Shown here in pieces: positions 16,124-24,904 of a stretch of DNA of 27,257 nucleotides. A program made the position numbers and the translations under genes. This DNA comes from Pollutimonas sp035515055 (GTDB taxonomy: Bacteria > Pseudomonadota > Gammaproteobacteria > Burkholderiales > Burkholderiaceae_B): positions 1-27,257 of the forward strand of contig DATJBV010000051.1 in assembly GCA_035515055.1 (NCBI GenBank), read 5' to 3'. Each line of letters opens with the position of its first letter. Positions within the stretch are counted from its first letter, which is position 1. The notes under the pieces are model-generated. The model searched no databases and was not told the origin of the DNA. It worked only from the letters and a program-made list of their open reading frames with translations.

Positions 16124-18472
16124 TTAAGCGACTTTACGTTCGGGCGAGGGCGTTGCCGCGGCCTTGCTCCGCAAATCAAAGGGGAAGTCGTCCACGGCGA
16201 TCACGCGGTCGCGAAGAACATTGCGTTCGCGCACGGCTTCGTATTCCGCGTCAGTAATACCGCCCGCCAGGTGGACCGCCTTGGCAATGTCGCGCACGTT
16301 TGCCATGGGGTTGTCGTCCAGCTGGCCAGTCTTTTCAAATTTGCGAATCTTTGCATCGATCGCTTCGGTGGCAAGGGTGGCGCGAAAGGCGGCCTCGATC
16401 GCGCCGACGGGCTCCATGGTGTCTTGCGGTACATAGCAGTCGTGAGTCAGGCGATCGCGCGTCTCACTGGGCCGGGTCAGCAGCCGTGCGACTTCCTGGC
16501 CGAGTTTGTCGGTTGGCGCCGAGTAGGCGTATCCCAGCGGGAACGCCATCGCACGCAGCAGGCCGGCGACGATGCGGTTCGGGAAGTTGGCAAGCACGCC
16601 TTCGAAGGCTTCCCGCAGTTTATGGAAGGCGTCTTGAATCGCCCAGTGCGCCAGCGGGGCGTCGGCGGCCTGCCGGCCGTCGTCTTCGTAGCGCTTGAGC
16701 GTCGCCGATATCAAATACATTTGCGACAGTACATCGCCCAAGCGTGCGGACAGGCGCTCGCGCATTTTCAGTGAGCCGCCAAGCACCATCATGGACGTAT
16801 CCGCAAACACGGCGAAGGCGCTGGAGCAACGGCTCAACTGGCGGTAGTAGCCGGCCATTTCAGGTGCCACGCTGGCATCGATCTTGATGAAGGAAGCGCC
16901 TGAAACTGCATTGCCCAGCGTGCGCAACACGTTGCCGATGGTAAAGCGCACATGCCCCCAAAACGCCTTGTCGAAGTCGTCGAGCCCTTGTTTCTCGTCC
17001 GGGTGGTGCGCCGCGTGCATTTCCGCCAGCACATAGGGGTGGCAACGTATTGCGCCCTGGCCGAAGATGATGAGGCTGCGCGTAAGAATGTTGGCGCCTT
17101 CCACCGTAATACCGACCGGAATTTGCTGATAGGCTCGGCCCAGGAAGTTGGATGGACCGAGGCAAATGCCTTTTCCGCCGATCACGTCCATTCCGTCGTT
17201 AACGACACTGCGGCCGCGTTCTGTAAGGTGGTACTTGACGATGGCAGACACGACGGATGGCTTCTCGCCAAGGTCGACGGCAGTGGCCGTCATGGTGCGC
17301 GCGGCGTCGATCATGTAGGTATTGCCGCCGATGCGCGCCAAGGCTTCCTCGATGCCTTCAAATTTGCCTATAGGCGTGCGGAACTGATTGCGCACCAGGC
17401 AATAGGCGCCAACCGCGCGGGCGGTCAATTTAGACATTCCGGTAAACGACGAGGGCAGCGAAATGGACCGGCCGGCGGCCAGGCATTCCATCAGCATGCG
17501 CCAGCCTTGTCCAGCCATCTCCGAGCCGCCAATAATGAAGTCCAGCGGCATGAAGACGTCGGTGCCGCGTGTTGGGCCATTCATGAACATGGCGTCCAGC
17601 GGATAATGACGGCGACCGGTATCGACGCCGGGATGGCTGGCCGGGACGAGCGCGCAGGTAATGCCGATGTCTTTCTTGTTTCCCAGCAAACCGTCCGGAT
17701 CATACAGGCGGAACGCCAGTCCGAGCAGCGTGCATACAGGCGCGAGGGTGATGTAGCGCTTGTCCCAAGTGACGCGCATGCCCAGTATTTCTTGCCCCTG
17801 CCATAGCCCCTTGCAGACGGCCCCGCTGTCGGGAATGGCCGCGGCATCGGATCCCGCCCAGGGACTGGTCAACGCGAATGCCGGGATATCTTCGCCGGTT
17901 GCCAGGCGCGGGAGGTAATGGTTTTTTTGTTCCTCGGTGCCGTAGTGCAGTAGCAATTCCGCCGGACCCAGGGAATTCGGCACCATGACGGACACCGACA
18001 ACGCCGAGTTGCGCGTTGACAGTTTCTGAACGATTTGCGAGTGCGCAAGTGCGGAAAAGCCGCGACCGCCATACTGCTTCGGAATAATGAGGCTGAGAAA
18101 GCGGTTTTCCTTGATGTATTGCCACACCGGCTGCGGCATGTCATGCAGGTCCCGCGTTATCTGCCAGTCGTCGCACATTTCGCAGGCGATTTCAACTTCG
18201 TTGTCGAGGAAGTCGCGCTCTTCCTGCGTCAGTTGCGGCTTCGGAATCGCAAGCAGCCGGGACCATCGCGGTTTACCCCGAAAAAGCTCGCTTTCCCACC
18301 ATACAGTCCCCGCTTCCAAAGCTTCACGCTCGGTATCCGACATGCGGGGCAGTATCTTGCGGTACAAGGCGAACATACGCCGCGACAGCAGTGCGTAGCG
18401 CAGCGGTCGAACGCTTAGCACGATAGCGGCCGCGATGACGATCGCCGCCAGGAGGATAAAAAATGTATTCAT
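16124..18472 (-). CDS. fadE: Acyl-CoA dehydrogenase, FadE type
   Basis: Encodes 782 residues (E. coli FadE 814), far longer than ordinary acyl-CoA dehydrogenases because of the FadE-specific C-terminal extension. The N-terminus (FFILLAAIVIAAAIVLSV, residues 4-21) is a membrane anchor, followed by the dehydrogenase core with FALTSPWAGSDAAAIPDSG and GMDVIGGKGICLGPSN. It performs the first, FAD-dependent step of beta-oxidation at the inner membrane. The start at 18472 is chosen because the membrane helix begins there and its ATG overlaps the repressor stop (ATGA); the longer open frame upstream is the repressor gene in another phase. Confidence 0.93.
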   Translation of the reverse strand: MNTFFILLAAIVIAAAIVLSVRPLRYALLSRRMFALYRKILPRMSDTEREALEAGTVWWESELFRGKPRWSRLLAIPKPQLTQEERDFLDNEVEIACEMCDDWQITRDLHDMPQPVWQYIKENRFLSLIIPKQYGGRGFSALAHSQIVQKLSTRNSALSVSVMVPNSLGPAELLLHYGTEEQKNHYLPRLATGEDIPAFALTSPWAGSDAAAIPDSGAVCKGLWQGQEILGMRVTWDKRYITLAPVCTLLGLAFRLYDPDGLLGNKKDIGITCALVPASHPGVDTGRRHYPLDAMFMNGPTRGTDVFMPLDFIIGGSEMAGQGWRMLMECLAAGRSISLPSSFTGMSKLTARAVGAYCLVRNQFRTPIGKFEGIEEALARIGGNTYMIDAARTMTATAVDLGEKPSVVSAIVKYHLTERGRSVVNDGMDVIGGKGICLGPSNFLGRAYQQIPVGITVEGANILTRSLIIFGQGAIRCHPYVLAEMHAAHHPDEKQGLDDFDKAFWGHVRFTIGNVLRTLGNAVSGASFIKIDASVAPEMAGYYRQLSRCSSAFAVFADTSMMVLGGSLKMRERLSARLGDVLSQMYLISATLKRYEDDGRQAADAPLAHWAIQDAFHKLREAFEGVLANFPNRIVAGLLRAMAFPLGYAYSAPTDKLGQEVARLLTRPSETRDRLTHDCYVPQDTMEPVGAIEAAFRATLATEAIDAKIRKFEKTGQLDDNPMANVRDIAKAVHLAGGITDAEYEAVRERNVLRDRVIAVDDFPFDLRSKAAATPSPERKVA

Positions 18473-19200
18473 GAAGGAGTCCTGTGGTCGGGCGCGTGGC
18501 TGGCGCCGAATTCGTGTTTGCCATGAATGATGGGAGTGCTTGCCCCTGGCAGGGGAGCGCGGAGCCCGCCCAGAAGAAAACTCATCAGGCGCGCAAGCAG
18601 CTTGTCTGGATCCGTGCCCTGGCCGTCCGGGGCTTCCGGCCATTGCATGGCCAGCCTGAGGACTTCGGTGCCCGAAATGGCGTACGACGTGGCCCCCAGC
18701 ATGAAGTGAAAACGCCAGACGATCTCTTCTTCCGGCACATCGGGCAGGGATTTATGCAGAGCACGCTTGAAGCGCTCAATCACGCCTGTGTGTTCGTCGA
18801 CAAACATGCTGCGGATAAACCCGCCCGCATCCGACATGCTGCGCTCAAGCAATGGTACGAACGCCTTTTGCTGCGGGCTCGAGCGCGTGGCGTGCCGAAC
18901 CAGCGGCCCGAAGAAAGCCTCGACGATCTGGGAGGGCTTGACCGGGTTGGCGCCGGCTTCGGCTTCAAACTGATCGAGAAGTTCCAGGCGCTCCTGGTTC
19001 AGCGCCATGAGGCGGCGGTGAAACACGGCATGGATCAGGCCATCTTTAGAGCCGAAGTGGTAATTTACCGCCGACAGGTTAACTTTCGCGGCAGCGGTTA
19101 TCTGGCGCATGGAGGTGTTGTCGTGGCCCTGGTGCGCGAACAGTCGCTCGGCGGCGTCCAGGATCATGATGCGGGTGACGGATGATCGGGAGGGAGTCAT
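18469..19200 (-). CDS. psrA: TetR-family repressor, PsrA-like, of the fad operon
   Basis: Encodes 243 residues from the ATG at 19200. The N-terminal HTH (DAAERLFAHQGHDNTSMRQI, then AAKVNLSAVNYHFGSKDGLI, about 15-55) is TetR type. The ligand domain contains WRFHFMLGATSYAISGTEVL, close to WRVHFMLGAAAFSMSG as remembered for Pseudomonas PsrA, a fatty-acid-responsive regulator. It is the first gene of the operon and overlaps fadE by 4 nt, so repressor and enzymes share one mRNA. A PsrA-type box lies 10 nt upstream. The frame stays open 87 nt further, but that would place the operator and the candidate promoter inside the coding region. The assignment as PsrA is by similarity and context. Confidence 0.83.
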   Translation of the reverse strand: MTPSRSSVTRIMILDAAERLFAHQGHDNTSMRQITAAAKVNLSAVNYHFGSKDGLIHAVFHRRLMALNQERLELLDQFEAEAGANPVKPSQIVEAFFGPLVRHATRSSPQQKAFVPLLERSMSDAGGFIRSMFVDEHTGVIERFKRALHKSLPDVPEEEIVWRFHFMLGATSYAISGTEVLRLAMQWPEAPDGQGTDPDKLLARLMSFLLGGLRAPLPGASTPIIHGKHEFGASHAPDHRTPS

Positions 19201-19209
19201 AAGGCCTAG

Positions 19210-19227
19210 TTCAAACGTTTGTTTGAA
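19210..19227. promoter_or_regulatory. PsrA-type operator upstream of the fad operon
   Basis: An inverted repeat TTCAAAC (19210-19216), 4-nt spacer, GTTTGAA (19221-19227). The core CAAAC-N4-GTTTG fits the published Pseudomonas PsrA box [G/C]AAAC-N2-4-GTTT[G/C]. It lies just downstream of a candidate -10 element on the minus strand and 10 nt before the repressor start, the right place for autorepression. A second, unpaired GTTTG occurs at 19261-19265. Confidence 0.75.
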
Positions 19228-19254
19228 TGTACGCCTTGTAACGCCATTGGGGAA
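19226..19254 (-). promoter_or_regulatory. Candidate promoter of the fad operon
   Basis: Read on the minus strand, TTCCCC (19249-19254) and TACATT (19226-19231) are separated by 17 nt. The -10 matches 4 of 6 consensus bases; the -35 is poor (3 of 6). The predicted start of transcription would fall inside the PsrA-type box, which would suit steric repression. Confidence 0.4.
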
Positions 19255-19534
19255 GCTGGTGTTTGTACGTAGACCCGTGGAAAGCATGCAACGGTCGCGA
19301 TTTATGTCTAGAAACGTCAGAACGATCCGGATACAATGAGCGCTGCGATCTTTCCGTTCCTATACAAGGTCATGCCTTAAGAATATAGGCCAGAAGCCTA
19401 TAGCTCCGCCTTGTTCGCTGTGGGCGTTTTTGCGTGTATTTTCCGCCACCCTGCATCTTCCATCCCCCCGCATCGATAGCACCGGCTAGCGCCCAACTCT
19501 CGGCACCTACCCGGAAACCTGGCTCTTGCGTGAA

Positions 19535-19555
19535 TTGCCGCTGACACCGCGGCAA
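19535..19555. promoter_or_regulatory. Inverted repeat before the adhesin export operon
   Basis: TTGCCGC (19535-19541) and GCGGCAA (19549-19555) are perfect 7-bp arms around TGACACC. There is no T-run, so it is not a terminator. Its place upstream of the first export gene fits a regulator site or an mRNA leader hairpin. The binding protein is unknown. Confidence 0.45.
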
Positions 19556-19621
19556 TATGCACGCCTATTTATTTTTGGCACAATCGGCTGGCCCAGCCAT
19601 ATCTGTTACAGAGACTTGCTT

Positions 19622-21100
19622 ATGTCATTCTTCAACGCGCTGAGGTATGCCCTCGCGGCAACTACGGCGTCCTTTGCTTCATTGGTTTGGGCACAGCCCA
19701 GTACGCTGGAACAGGCCGTCGAAAAAACAATAATGACCAATCCGGAAATTCGCGCGAAGTTCCAAGAATTCCAAGCGTCGCTAGAGGGTCAGAACGTGTT
19801 GCGTGGCAGCCTGCGTCCGCAGGTCAATGTGCAGGGCTGGACCGGAAGCGAACTGCGCGGCAGTACCGCGGAGACATCATCCGCACGCTGGAACCGCCAT
19901 GGTTATAGTCTGGAAATGCGCCAGCTTTTGTTCGATGGCTTTTCTACATCGAATAGCTTGAAACAGCTCGGCTTCGAGAAGCTGGCCACATATTTCGACA
20001 TGATGGCGACGGTCGATCAATTGGCGCTCGACGCAATCGTCGCGTACTTGGACGTGCAGCGCGATCGCGAACTGGAAAAGCTTGCCCGGGAAAATTATTC
20101 GATCCACGAGACCATCCTAGCCCAACTACGCGAACGGCAGGAATCCGGCGTGGGGCGCGGCGTGGACCTCGAGCAGGCGAATGGACGCCTGGCGCTCGCC
20201 CAGACCAACCTGATGACTGAAAGCAATAACTTGAACGATGTGGTGCAGCGGTATCGGCGGATTATTGGTGAGTTTCCTGCGCCTACATTATTAGACGCGG
20301 CCGATGTGTCGGCGCAACTGCCCGAAGCGCCGAAGGACTTTGCGTCTTCCCTACGAAGCAGCTCGGCGATCCTGGCCAAACAGGCGCTGGTCCAGGCGGC
20401 TCAGGCGGGCCGCTTGGCTGCCCAGGGCCGGCATTCGCCTACATTTGAAGTGGTAGCGTCCACCGGCTCGGATCGCGAGCAACCAGGCGGGGGATATCGC
20501 GATAGGCAAAGCACGCGCGTCCAGCTCACCATGTCGTACAACCTGTACCGCGGGGGCGCGGACTCGGCGCAAATTCGCCAGTCCGCCGCGCAGTCCTATG
20601 CGGCCCGCGACGTGCGTGACTACACCTGCCGCAATGTACAACAAGACTTGTCTACCGCCTGGAATAACATCGTTCGCCTGCGCCAGCAGCTACCCTATCT
20701 GCGCGAGCATGAACTGGCGATCTCCAAGGTTCGAATTGCGTATGCCCAGCAGTTCCAGATCGGCCAGCGCAGTCTGCTCGACTTGCTCGATACCGAGAAT
20801 GAATTGTTTGATTCGCGCCGCGCGCTGGCCAGAGGCATGTACGAATTGAAGAAGGCTGAATATCGCTGGCTTGCACTGTCTCATCGCGTACTGCCATCGC
20901 TGGGCCTGGCGCAGCCTTACAAGGACCAGCCCGAAGAAGCCGGGGCGCTGCAATTGTCGGACGAAAGCCTCCAGGCGTGCTCGACGCCAGCGCCAGACAC
21001 CGGCAATCTCGCTCCTGTGTCTATTCAGTACCAAGAGGGAATGCAGCCGCCGATGATCAATGGTATTCCGGCTGCTGCCCTCGACCTGAAAATGCCATGA
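19622..21100 (+). CDS. TolC-family outer membrane channel of a type I secretion system (LapE-like)
   Basis: Encodes 492 residues from the ATG at 19622, where a signal peptide starts (FFNALRYALAATTASFASLVWA, cleavage after Ala24). The mature part has TolC-type repeats: a first LEQAVEKTIMTNPEIRAKFQ and a related second half with QFQIGQRSLLDLLDTENELFDSRRA. It should form the trimeric outer-membrane exit duct for the adhesin exported by the two genes downstream. A longer frame from 19526 is disfavoured because it would bury the signal peptide. Ribosome binding is weak (GAGAC). The stop overlaps the next gene by ATGA. Confidence 0.9.
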   Translation: MSFFNALRYALAATTASFASLVWAQPSTLEQAVEKTIMTNPEIRAKFQEFQASLEGQNVLRGSLRPQVNVQGWTGSELRGSTAETSSARWNRHGYSLEMRQLLFDGFSTSNSLKQLGFEKLATYFDMMATVDQLALDAIVAYLDVQRDRELEKLARENYSIHETILAQLRERQESGVGRGVDLEQANGRLALAQTNLMTESNNLNDVVQRYRRIIGEFPAPTLLDAADVSAQLPEAPKDFASSLRSSSAILAKQALVQAAQAGRLAAQGRHSPTFEVVASTGSDREQPGGGYRDRQSTRVQLTMSYNLYRGGADSAQIRQSAAQSYAARDVRDYTCRNVQQDLSTAWNNIVRLRQQLPYLREHELAISKVRIAYAQQFQIGQRSLLDLLDTENELFDSRRALARGMYELKKAEYRWLALSHRVLPSLGLAQPYKDQPEEAGALQLSDESLQACSTPAPDTGNLAPVSIQYQEGMQPPMINGIPAAALDLKMP

Positions 21101-21363
21101 CAGCGCCAGACACGAATAGCTCCGCCGACGAAGGAAAAGCAATGGAAGATCAAGACAAAAAGGTACGTGCCGATTTATCGGAGTTGGATGCCGAGTTCGT
21201 CCGGGTTCTTGAAGACTTGATCGACGCCCTGTTGGCCAATGGCACCTTGCGGCTGACCGATTTGCCGCCCGAAGCATTGGCCAAGCTCAATAAGCGCAAG
21301 CATGCCCGTAGGCGGCTGCGCGATTCACTTGACCTGATAGGCGATGATGATTCCCTTATCTGA
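21097..21363 (+). CDS. Small charged protein of unknown function in the type I secretion operon
   Basis: Encodes 88 residues from the ATG overlapping the tolC-like stop, or 73 from the ATG at 21142, which has AAGGAA about 7 nt before it. The protein is acidic at both ends and has a basic patch (KLNKRKHARRRLRD) near the C-terminus; helix is likely for FVRVLEDLIDALLANGTL. No signal peptide or membrane segment. It overlaps both the preceding channel gene and the following transporter gene, so it is clearly part of the operon. I do not recognise a family; similar small genes may accompany Lap-type operons, and a role in regulating or assembling the exporter is inference. Confidence 0.7.
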   Translation: MTAPDTNSSADEGKAMEDQDKKVRADLSELDAEFVRVLEDLIDALLANGTLRLTDLPPEALAKLNKRKHARRRLRDSLDLIGDDDSLI

Positions 21364-23530
21364 AGCGCGGGCGTATCCGCAAGACGATGCGTGGAACATA
21401 CCGCCGCACCTGACGCATGACGATCCATTGCTCGGCTGCCTTGTCGAATTGACACGGTTGCACGGGAATCCCTGCACTGCGGAATCGCTCTCCGCCGGCC
21501 TGCCGTTGGTCAATCACAAATTGACGCCGGCCCTCTTGTCCCGCGCCGCGGTAAGGGCACATTGTTCGGCCCGGCTGGTGCGCCGTAAGCTTACAGGGCT
21601 GCAAAGCGAGCTTTTGCCGGCAATCTTGATCTTGCACGGCGGCAGGGCATGCCTGTTGCTCGAGGCCCGTGCCGACGGCTTTTTGGTGCAGTATCCCGAA
21701 GCAGGCGGGCCGGTCGAGATATCGCCCGAGTCCATGGCCGACCAATACAGCGGCCTGGCCTGTTTTGTGCGTCCGCTGTTTCGGTTCGAGGCGCGTGTCC
21801 GCGAGGCCGGCAAGGCACGCAGCAGCCACTGGTTCTGGGCGGCAATTCTGGATAATTGGCGCTTGTATCGCGATGCGGCCATTGCTGCCTTGCTGATCAA
21901 CGTATTCGCGCTGGCAATGCCCTTGTACACCATGAACGTATACGACAGGGTCATTCCGAACAATGCGGTGGAGACCTTATGGGTGCTGAGTTCTGGCATT
22001 GCACTGGCGCTTATATTCAATTTGGTGTTGACCAGCATACGGTCATACGTGGTCGACGCGGCAAGCAAGCGTGTCGATGTGAAGCTTTCCGCCCAGATCA
22101 TGGAGCGCGTTCTTGACCTGCGCATGGAAAGCCGCCCCGCCTCGGTCGGATCGTTTGCCGCAAACTTGCGCTCTTTCGAATCCGTCCGGGACTTTATCGC
22201 GTCGGCCAGCCTTACCACCTTGGTTGACTTGCCCTTCATCTTGCTATTCCTGGCCGCACTGGCCTGGATATCGCCGTTGATGCTGATTCCGCCGGTGGTC
22301 GCCATTGTCGTTGTGCTGATCGTGTCATTCGTGGCCCAGGCGCGCATGGAAAACCTGACGCTCGAGACATTTCAGGCAAGCGCGCAACGTAACGCGGGCC
22401 TGGTCGAATCGTTAAGCGGTCTTGAGACCTTGAAGGTTCTTAATGCGCAAGCCGGTGCGCAACGAAATTGGGAAAGCGCCACGCTTTTTCTGGCTCAGGT
22501 TGGTGCGCGTATCAAGCTGATCTCTTCAGTGACTGTGGGGGTCGTACAGACCGCTCAGCAGTTTGTGACCATAGCAGTGATCATCATTGGGGCTTACTTG
22601 ATCCAGGACGCGCAGATGTCGTTGGGCGGAATAATTGCGACGTCAATGATTGCGGGGCGCTGTCTTGCGCCGCTGGGCCAGGTGGCCGGCCTGATGATGC
22701 AATACCAGAATGCGCGCACGTCGCTTAAGTCGGTCGATGGCTATATGAATATGCCGGTTGAACGGCCGGTGGGAAAGCACTTCATTCCCCGTCCCTTCCT
22801 GAAGGGCGCCATCGAGTTCCGCGACGTCAGCTTCAGCTATCCTCAGAGCCGCCAGGCGTCACTCAACAAGCTTAGTTTTAAGATCGAGGCGGGCGAGAAA
22901 GTTGGCATCATCGGACGCATCGGCTCCGGCAAGACGACACTCGAGAAACTCATGCTGGGGCTTTACGCACCCACGCAAGGCGCTGTGCTGGTCGATGGGA
23001 TAGACATTTCGCAAATTGATCCGGCGGACTTGCGCCGAGCAGTAGGGTATGTGCCCCAGGATCCAGTGCTGTTTTATGGCACGCTCAAGCACAACCTGAC
23101 CATGGGCGCGCCGTTCGTCGAGGACGCCAGCATGCTGGCGGTGGCAAAGCTTGCCGGTATCGACGAGTTCGCCGCGCAGCACCCGGATGGCTACGATATG
23201 TTGATCAGTGAGCGAGGCGATTCCTTGTCTGGCGGCCAGCGCCAATCTATTGCGATAGCGCGTGGGCTTATCAACAACCCGCCTATATTGCTGCTGGACG
23301 AGCCAAGCAGCAATATGGACAATCAAAGCGAAGCGGCGCTCAAGGCGCGCCTGAAACCGGCATGCGCGGATAAAACCGTCATCCTGATTACCCATCGCAC
23401 GTCTCTGTTGGACTTGGTCGACAGGCTTATCGTTATCGACTCCGGAAAGATTGTTGCCGACGGGCCAAAATCGCAAGTGGTCGAGGCTTTGCGCAACGGG
23501 CGCATTGGCCGCGCCAAGGAGCGTGTCTGA
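21344..23530 (+). CDS. Type I secretion ABC exporter, LapB-like
   Basis: Encodes 728 residues. Residues about 20-140 form a C39 peptidase-like domain; aligned to active C39 enzymes, the catalytic Cys position is Pro28 and no catalytic His is evident, so it should bind the substrate and not cut it. Residues about 165-460 hold the membrane helices, and the ATPase has Walker A GRIGSGKTT (524-532), signature LSGGQRQ (628-634), Walker B LLLDEP (649-654) and His684. It energises export of the giant adhesin. The ATG at 21344 or 21347 lies inside the end of the small gene; AGG at 21339-21341 fits 21347 slightly better. It shares one base with the next gene. Confidence 0.93.
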   Translation: MMIPLSEARAYPQDDAWNIPPHLTHDDPLLGCLVELTRLHGNPCTAESLSAGLPLVNHKLTPALLSRAAVRAHCSARLVRRKLTGLQSELLPAILILHGGRACLLLEARADGFLVQYPEAGGPVEISPESMADQYSGLACFVRPLFRFEARVREAGKARSSHWFWAAILDNWRLYRDAAIAALLINVFALAMPLYTMNVYDRVIPNNAVETLWVLSSGIALALIFNLVLTSIRSYVVDAASKRVDVKLSAQIMERVLDLRMESRPASVGSFAANLRSFESVRDFIASASLTTLVDLPFILLFLAALAWISPLMLIPPVVAIVVVLIVSFVAQARMENLTLETFQASAQRNAGLVESLSGLETLKVLNAQAGAQRNWESATLFLAQVGARIKLISSVTVGVVQTAQQFVTIAVIIIGAYLIQDAQMSLGGIIATSMIAGRCLAPLGQVAGLMMQYQNARTSLKSVDGYMNMPVERPVGKHFIPRPFLKGAIEFRDVSFSYPQSRQASLNKLSFKIEAGEKVGIIGRIGSGKTTLEKLMLGLYAPTQGAVLVDGIDISQIDPADLRRAVGYVPQDPVLFYGTLKHNLTMGAPFVEDASMLAVAKLAGIDEFAAQHPDGYDMLISERGDSLSGGQRQSIAIARGLINNPPILLLDEPSSNMDNQSEAALKARLKPACADKTVILITHRTSLLDLVDRLIVIDSGKIVADGPKSQVVEALRNGRIGRAKERV

Positions 23531-24885
23531 TGCTCGGCATGCCAAGGTTTATTTCCTTCCCTGCATTAGGCGTCGTGCCGGGCGGAGCGTCGGGCGACTT
23601 CATCGCCGACGCGGACGCGGCCATTGCCGGGCAGCAGGGCCGCGGTTCCAGCTTGCTGATCTGGGTCTCGTTGCTGGCGGTCATCACGTTATTGATATGG
23701 GCCTCACTGGGCTATATCGACGAAGTCGTGCGCGGCGAGGGCAAAGTCGTCCCGTCGCGCCAAGTTCAAGTGGTGCAAAGCCTGGACGGTGGCGTGGTGG
23801 CGGAGATACTGGTGCGGCCCGGCGAACTGGTTGAGGCGGGCGAGGTTATTTTGCGCATAGACCCCACGCGCTACTCTTCGTCTCTCGGAGAAAACCACGT
23901 GGAGACGATGGCGTTGAAGGCTAAGGCTGCCCGACTGGAAGCGTTGGCTTCAGGGCGGCCCTTTGTGGCGCCCGAAGACATTATTGCGGAGGCACCGGAA
24001 CTCGTCGCGCTGGAACGGAGTGTGTGGCAGGCGCGCAAGCAAGAGCTCGATGCCACTATCAACATCGCCCGTGAGCAGCTCAATCAGCGTCGCCAGGAGC
24101 TGCGCGAAACACAGGCTAATCGCGATCAGGCCGCTTCCAGTTGCGGCCTTACGTCGCGCGAACTGCAGGTGACCCGGCCCCTGCTCAAGAGCGGTGCCGT
24201 TTCGGAGGTGGACTTGCTGCGCCTGCAACGCGATGTCGCGCGCTATTGCGGCGAGCAAAAAGCGGCCGAAGCGCAACTTGGCCGGATCCAGGCGTCTATC
24301 GAGGAGGCCGGCAGCAAGGTCGACGAAGCGGAGCTTTCATTCCGCAACCAAGCCGGCATGGACTTGTCCGAGACACGATCCAAGCTTTCCACCTTGCATC
24401 AAGGGCAATTGGCGTTGGCCGATCGAGTGCGTCTCGCGGAAATCCGTTCGCCGGTAAGGGGAACCATCAAGACCTTGTTGGCGAATACGGTCGGCGGCGT
24501 TGTCCAGCCCGGCAAAGACATTCTTGAAATCGTGCCTTTGGATGACACCCTGCTGCTGGAAGTGCGAGTCCAACCTAAAGACATTGGCTTCCTGCATCCC
24601 GACCAAAGGACCGAAGTGAAATTCACCGCCTACGACTTTGCCATATACGGCGGTCTGGAAGGCAGGGTCGAGCAAATTGGTGCCGACAGTATCACGGACG
24701 AAAAGGGCAACGCGTTTTATGTCGTGAAAGTGCGCACCAGTCGCGCATTCGTCGGCGATGACGCCAGGCCCATTATTCCCGGCATGGTGGCCGACGTGCA
24801 CATCCTGACTGGAAAACGAACGCTGATGCAGTATTTATTGAAGCCGGTGCTGAGGGCGAAAGCCAACGCGTTGACTGAACGCTGA
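23530..24885 (+). CDS. Type I secretion membrane fusion protein, HlyD/LapC-like
   Basis: Encodes 451 residues. There is one membrane segment (LLIWVSLLAVITLLIWAS, about 42-59), then the lipoyl half-motif GGVVAEILVRPGELVEAGEVI, a long coiled-coil region (about 150-310) and a C-terminal beta part with RSPVRGTIKTLLANTVGGVV and IPGMVADVHILTGKRT typical of HlyD. It bridges the inner-membrane exporter and the TolC-type duct. Its ATG overlaps the stop of the exporter gene by one base. Confidence 0.93.
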   Translation: MLGMPRFISFPALGVVPGGASGDFIADADAAIAGQQGRGSSLLIWVSLLAVITLLIWASLGYIDEVVRGEGKVVPSRQVQVVQSLDGGVVAEILVRPGELVEAGEVILRIDPTRYSSSLGENHVETMALKAKAARLEALASGRPFVAPEDIIAEAPELVALERSVWQARKQELDATINIAREQLNQRRQELRETQANRDQAASSCGLTSRELQVTRPLLKSGAVSEVDLLRLQRDVARYCGEQKAAEAQLGRIQASIEEAGSKVDEAELSFRNQAGMDLSETRSKLSTLHQGQLALADRVRLAEIRSPVRGTIKTLLANTVGGVVQPGKDILEIVPLDDTLLLEVRVQPKDIGFLHPDQRTEVKFTAYDFAIYGGLEGRVEQIGADSITDEKGNAFYVVKVRTSRAFVGDDARPIIPGMVADVHILTGKRTLMQYLLKPVLRAKANALTER

Positions 24886-24904
24886 AAACAATAGGTGTAG
24901 TGAC

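Larger units (their letters stand above)
19201..19621. other. Divergent intergenic region between fad operon and adhesin export operon
   Basis: A 421-bp gene-free stretch serving two divergent operons. It holds the PsrA-type box and promoter candidate at the left end, a short hairpin (TATAGGC 19384-19390 with GCCTATA 19396-19402), and a perfect inverted repeat TTGCCGC-N7-GCGGCAA at 19535-19555, about 67 nt before the tolC-like start. TTGGCA at about 19575 resembles a -35 element, but no convincing -10 follows at normal spacing. No RNA gene is recognised. Confidence 0.6.

Noticed and set aside
15737..17806. Long plus-strand frames opposite the thiolase and fadE genes
   Set aside because: Same reasoning: composition-driven shadows of strongly supported minus-strand genes.
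19384..19402. Hairpin TATAGGC-N5-GCCTATA as a terminator
   Set aside because: No T-run on either side and only 7 bp; it lies between divergent operons where a terminator is not needed.
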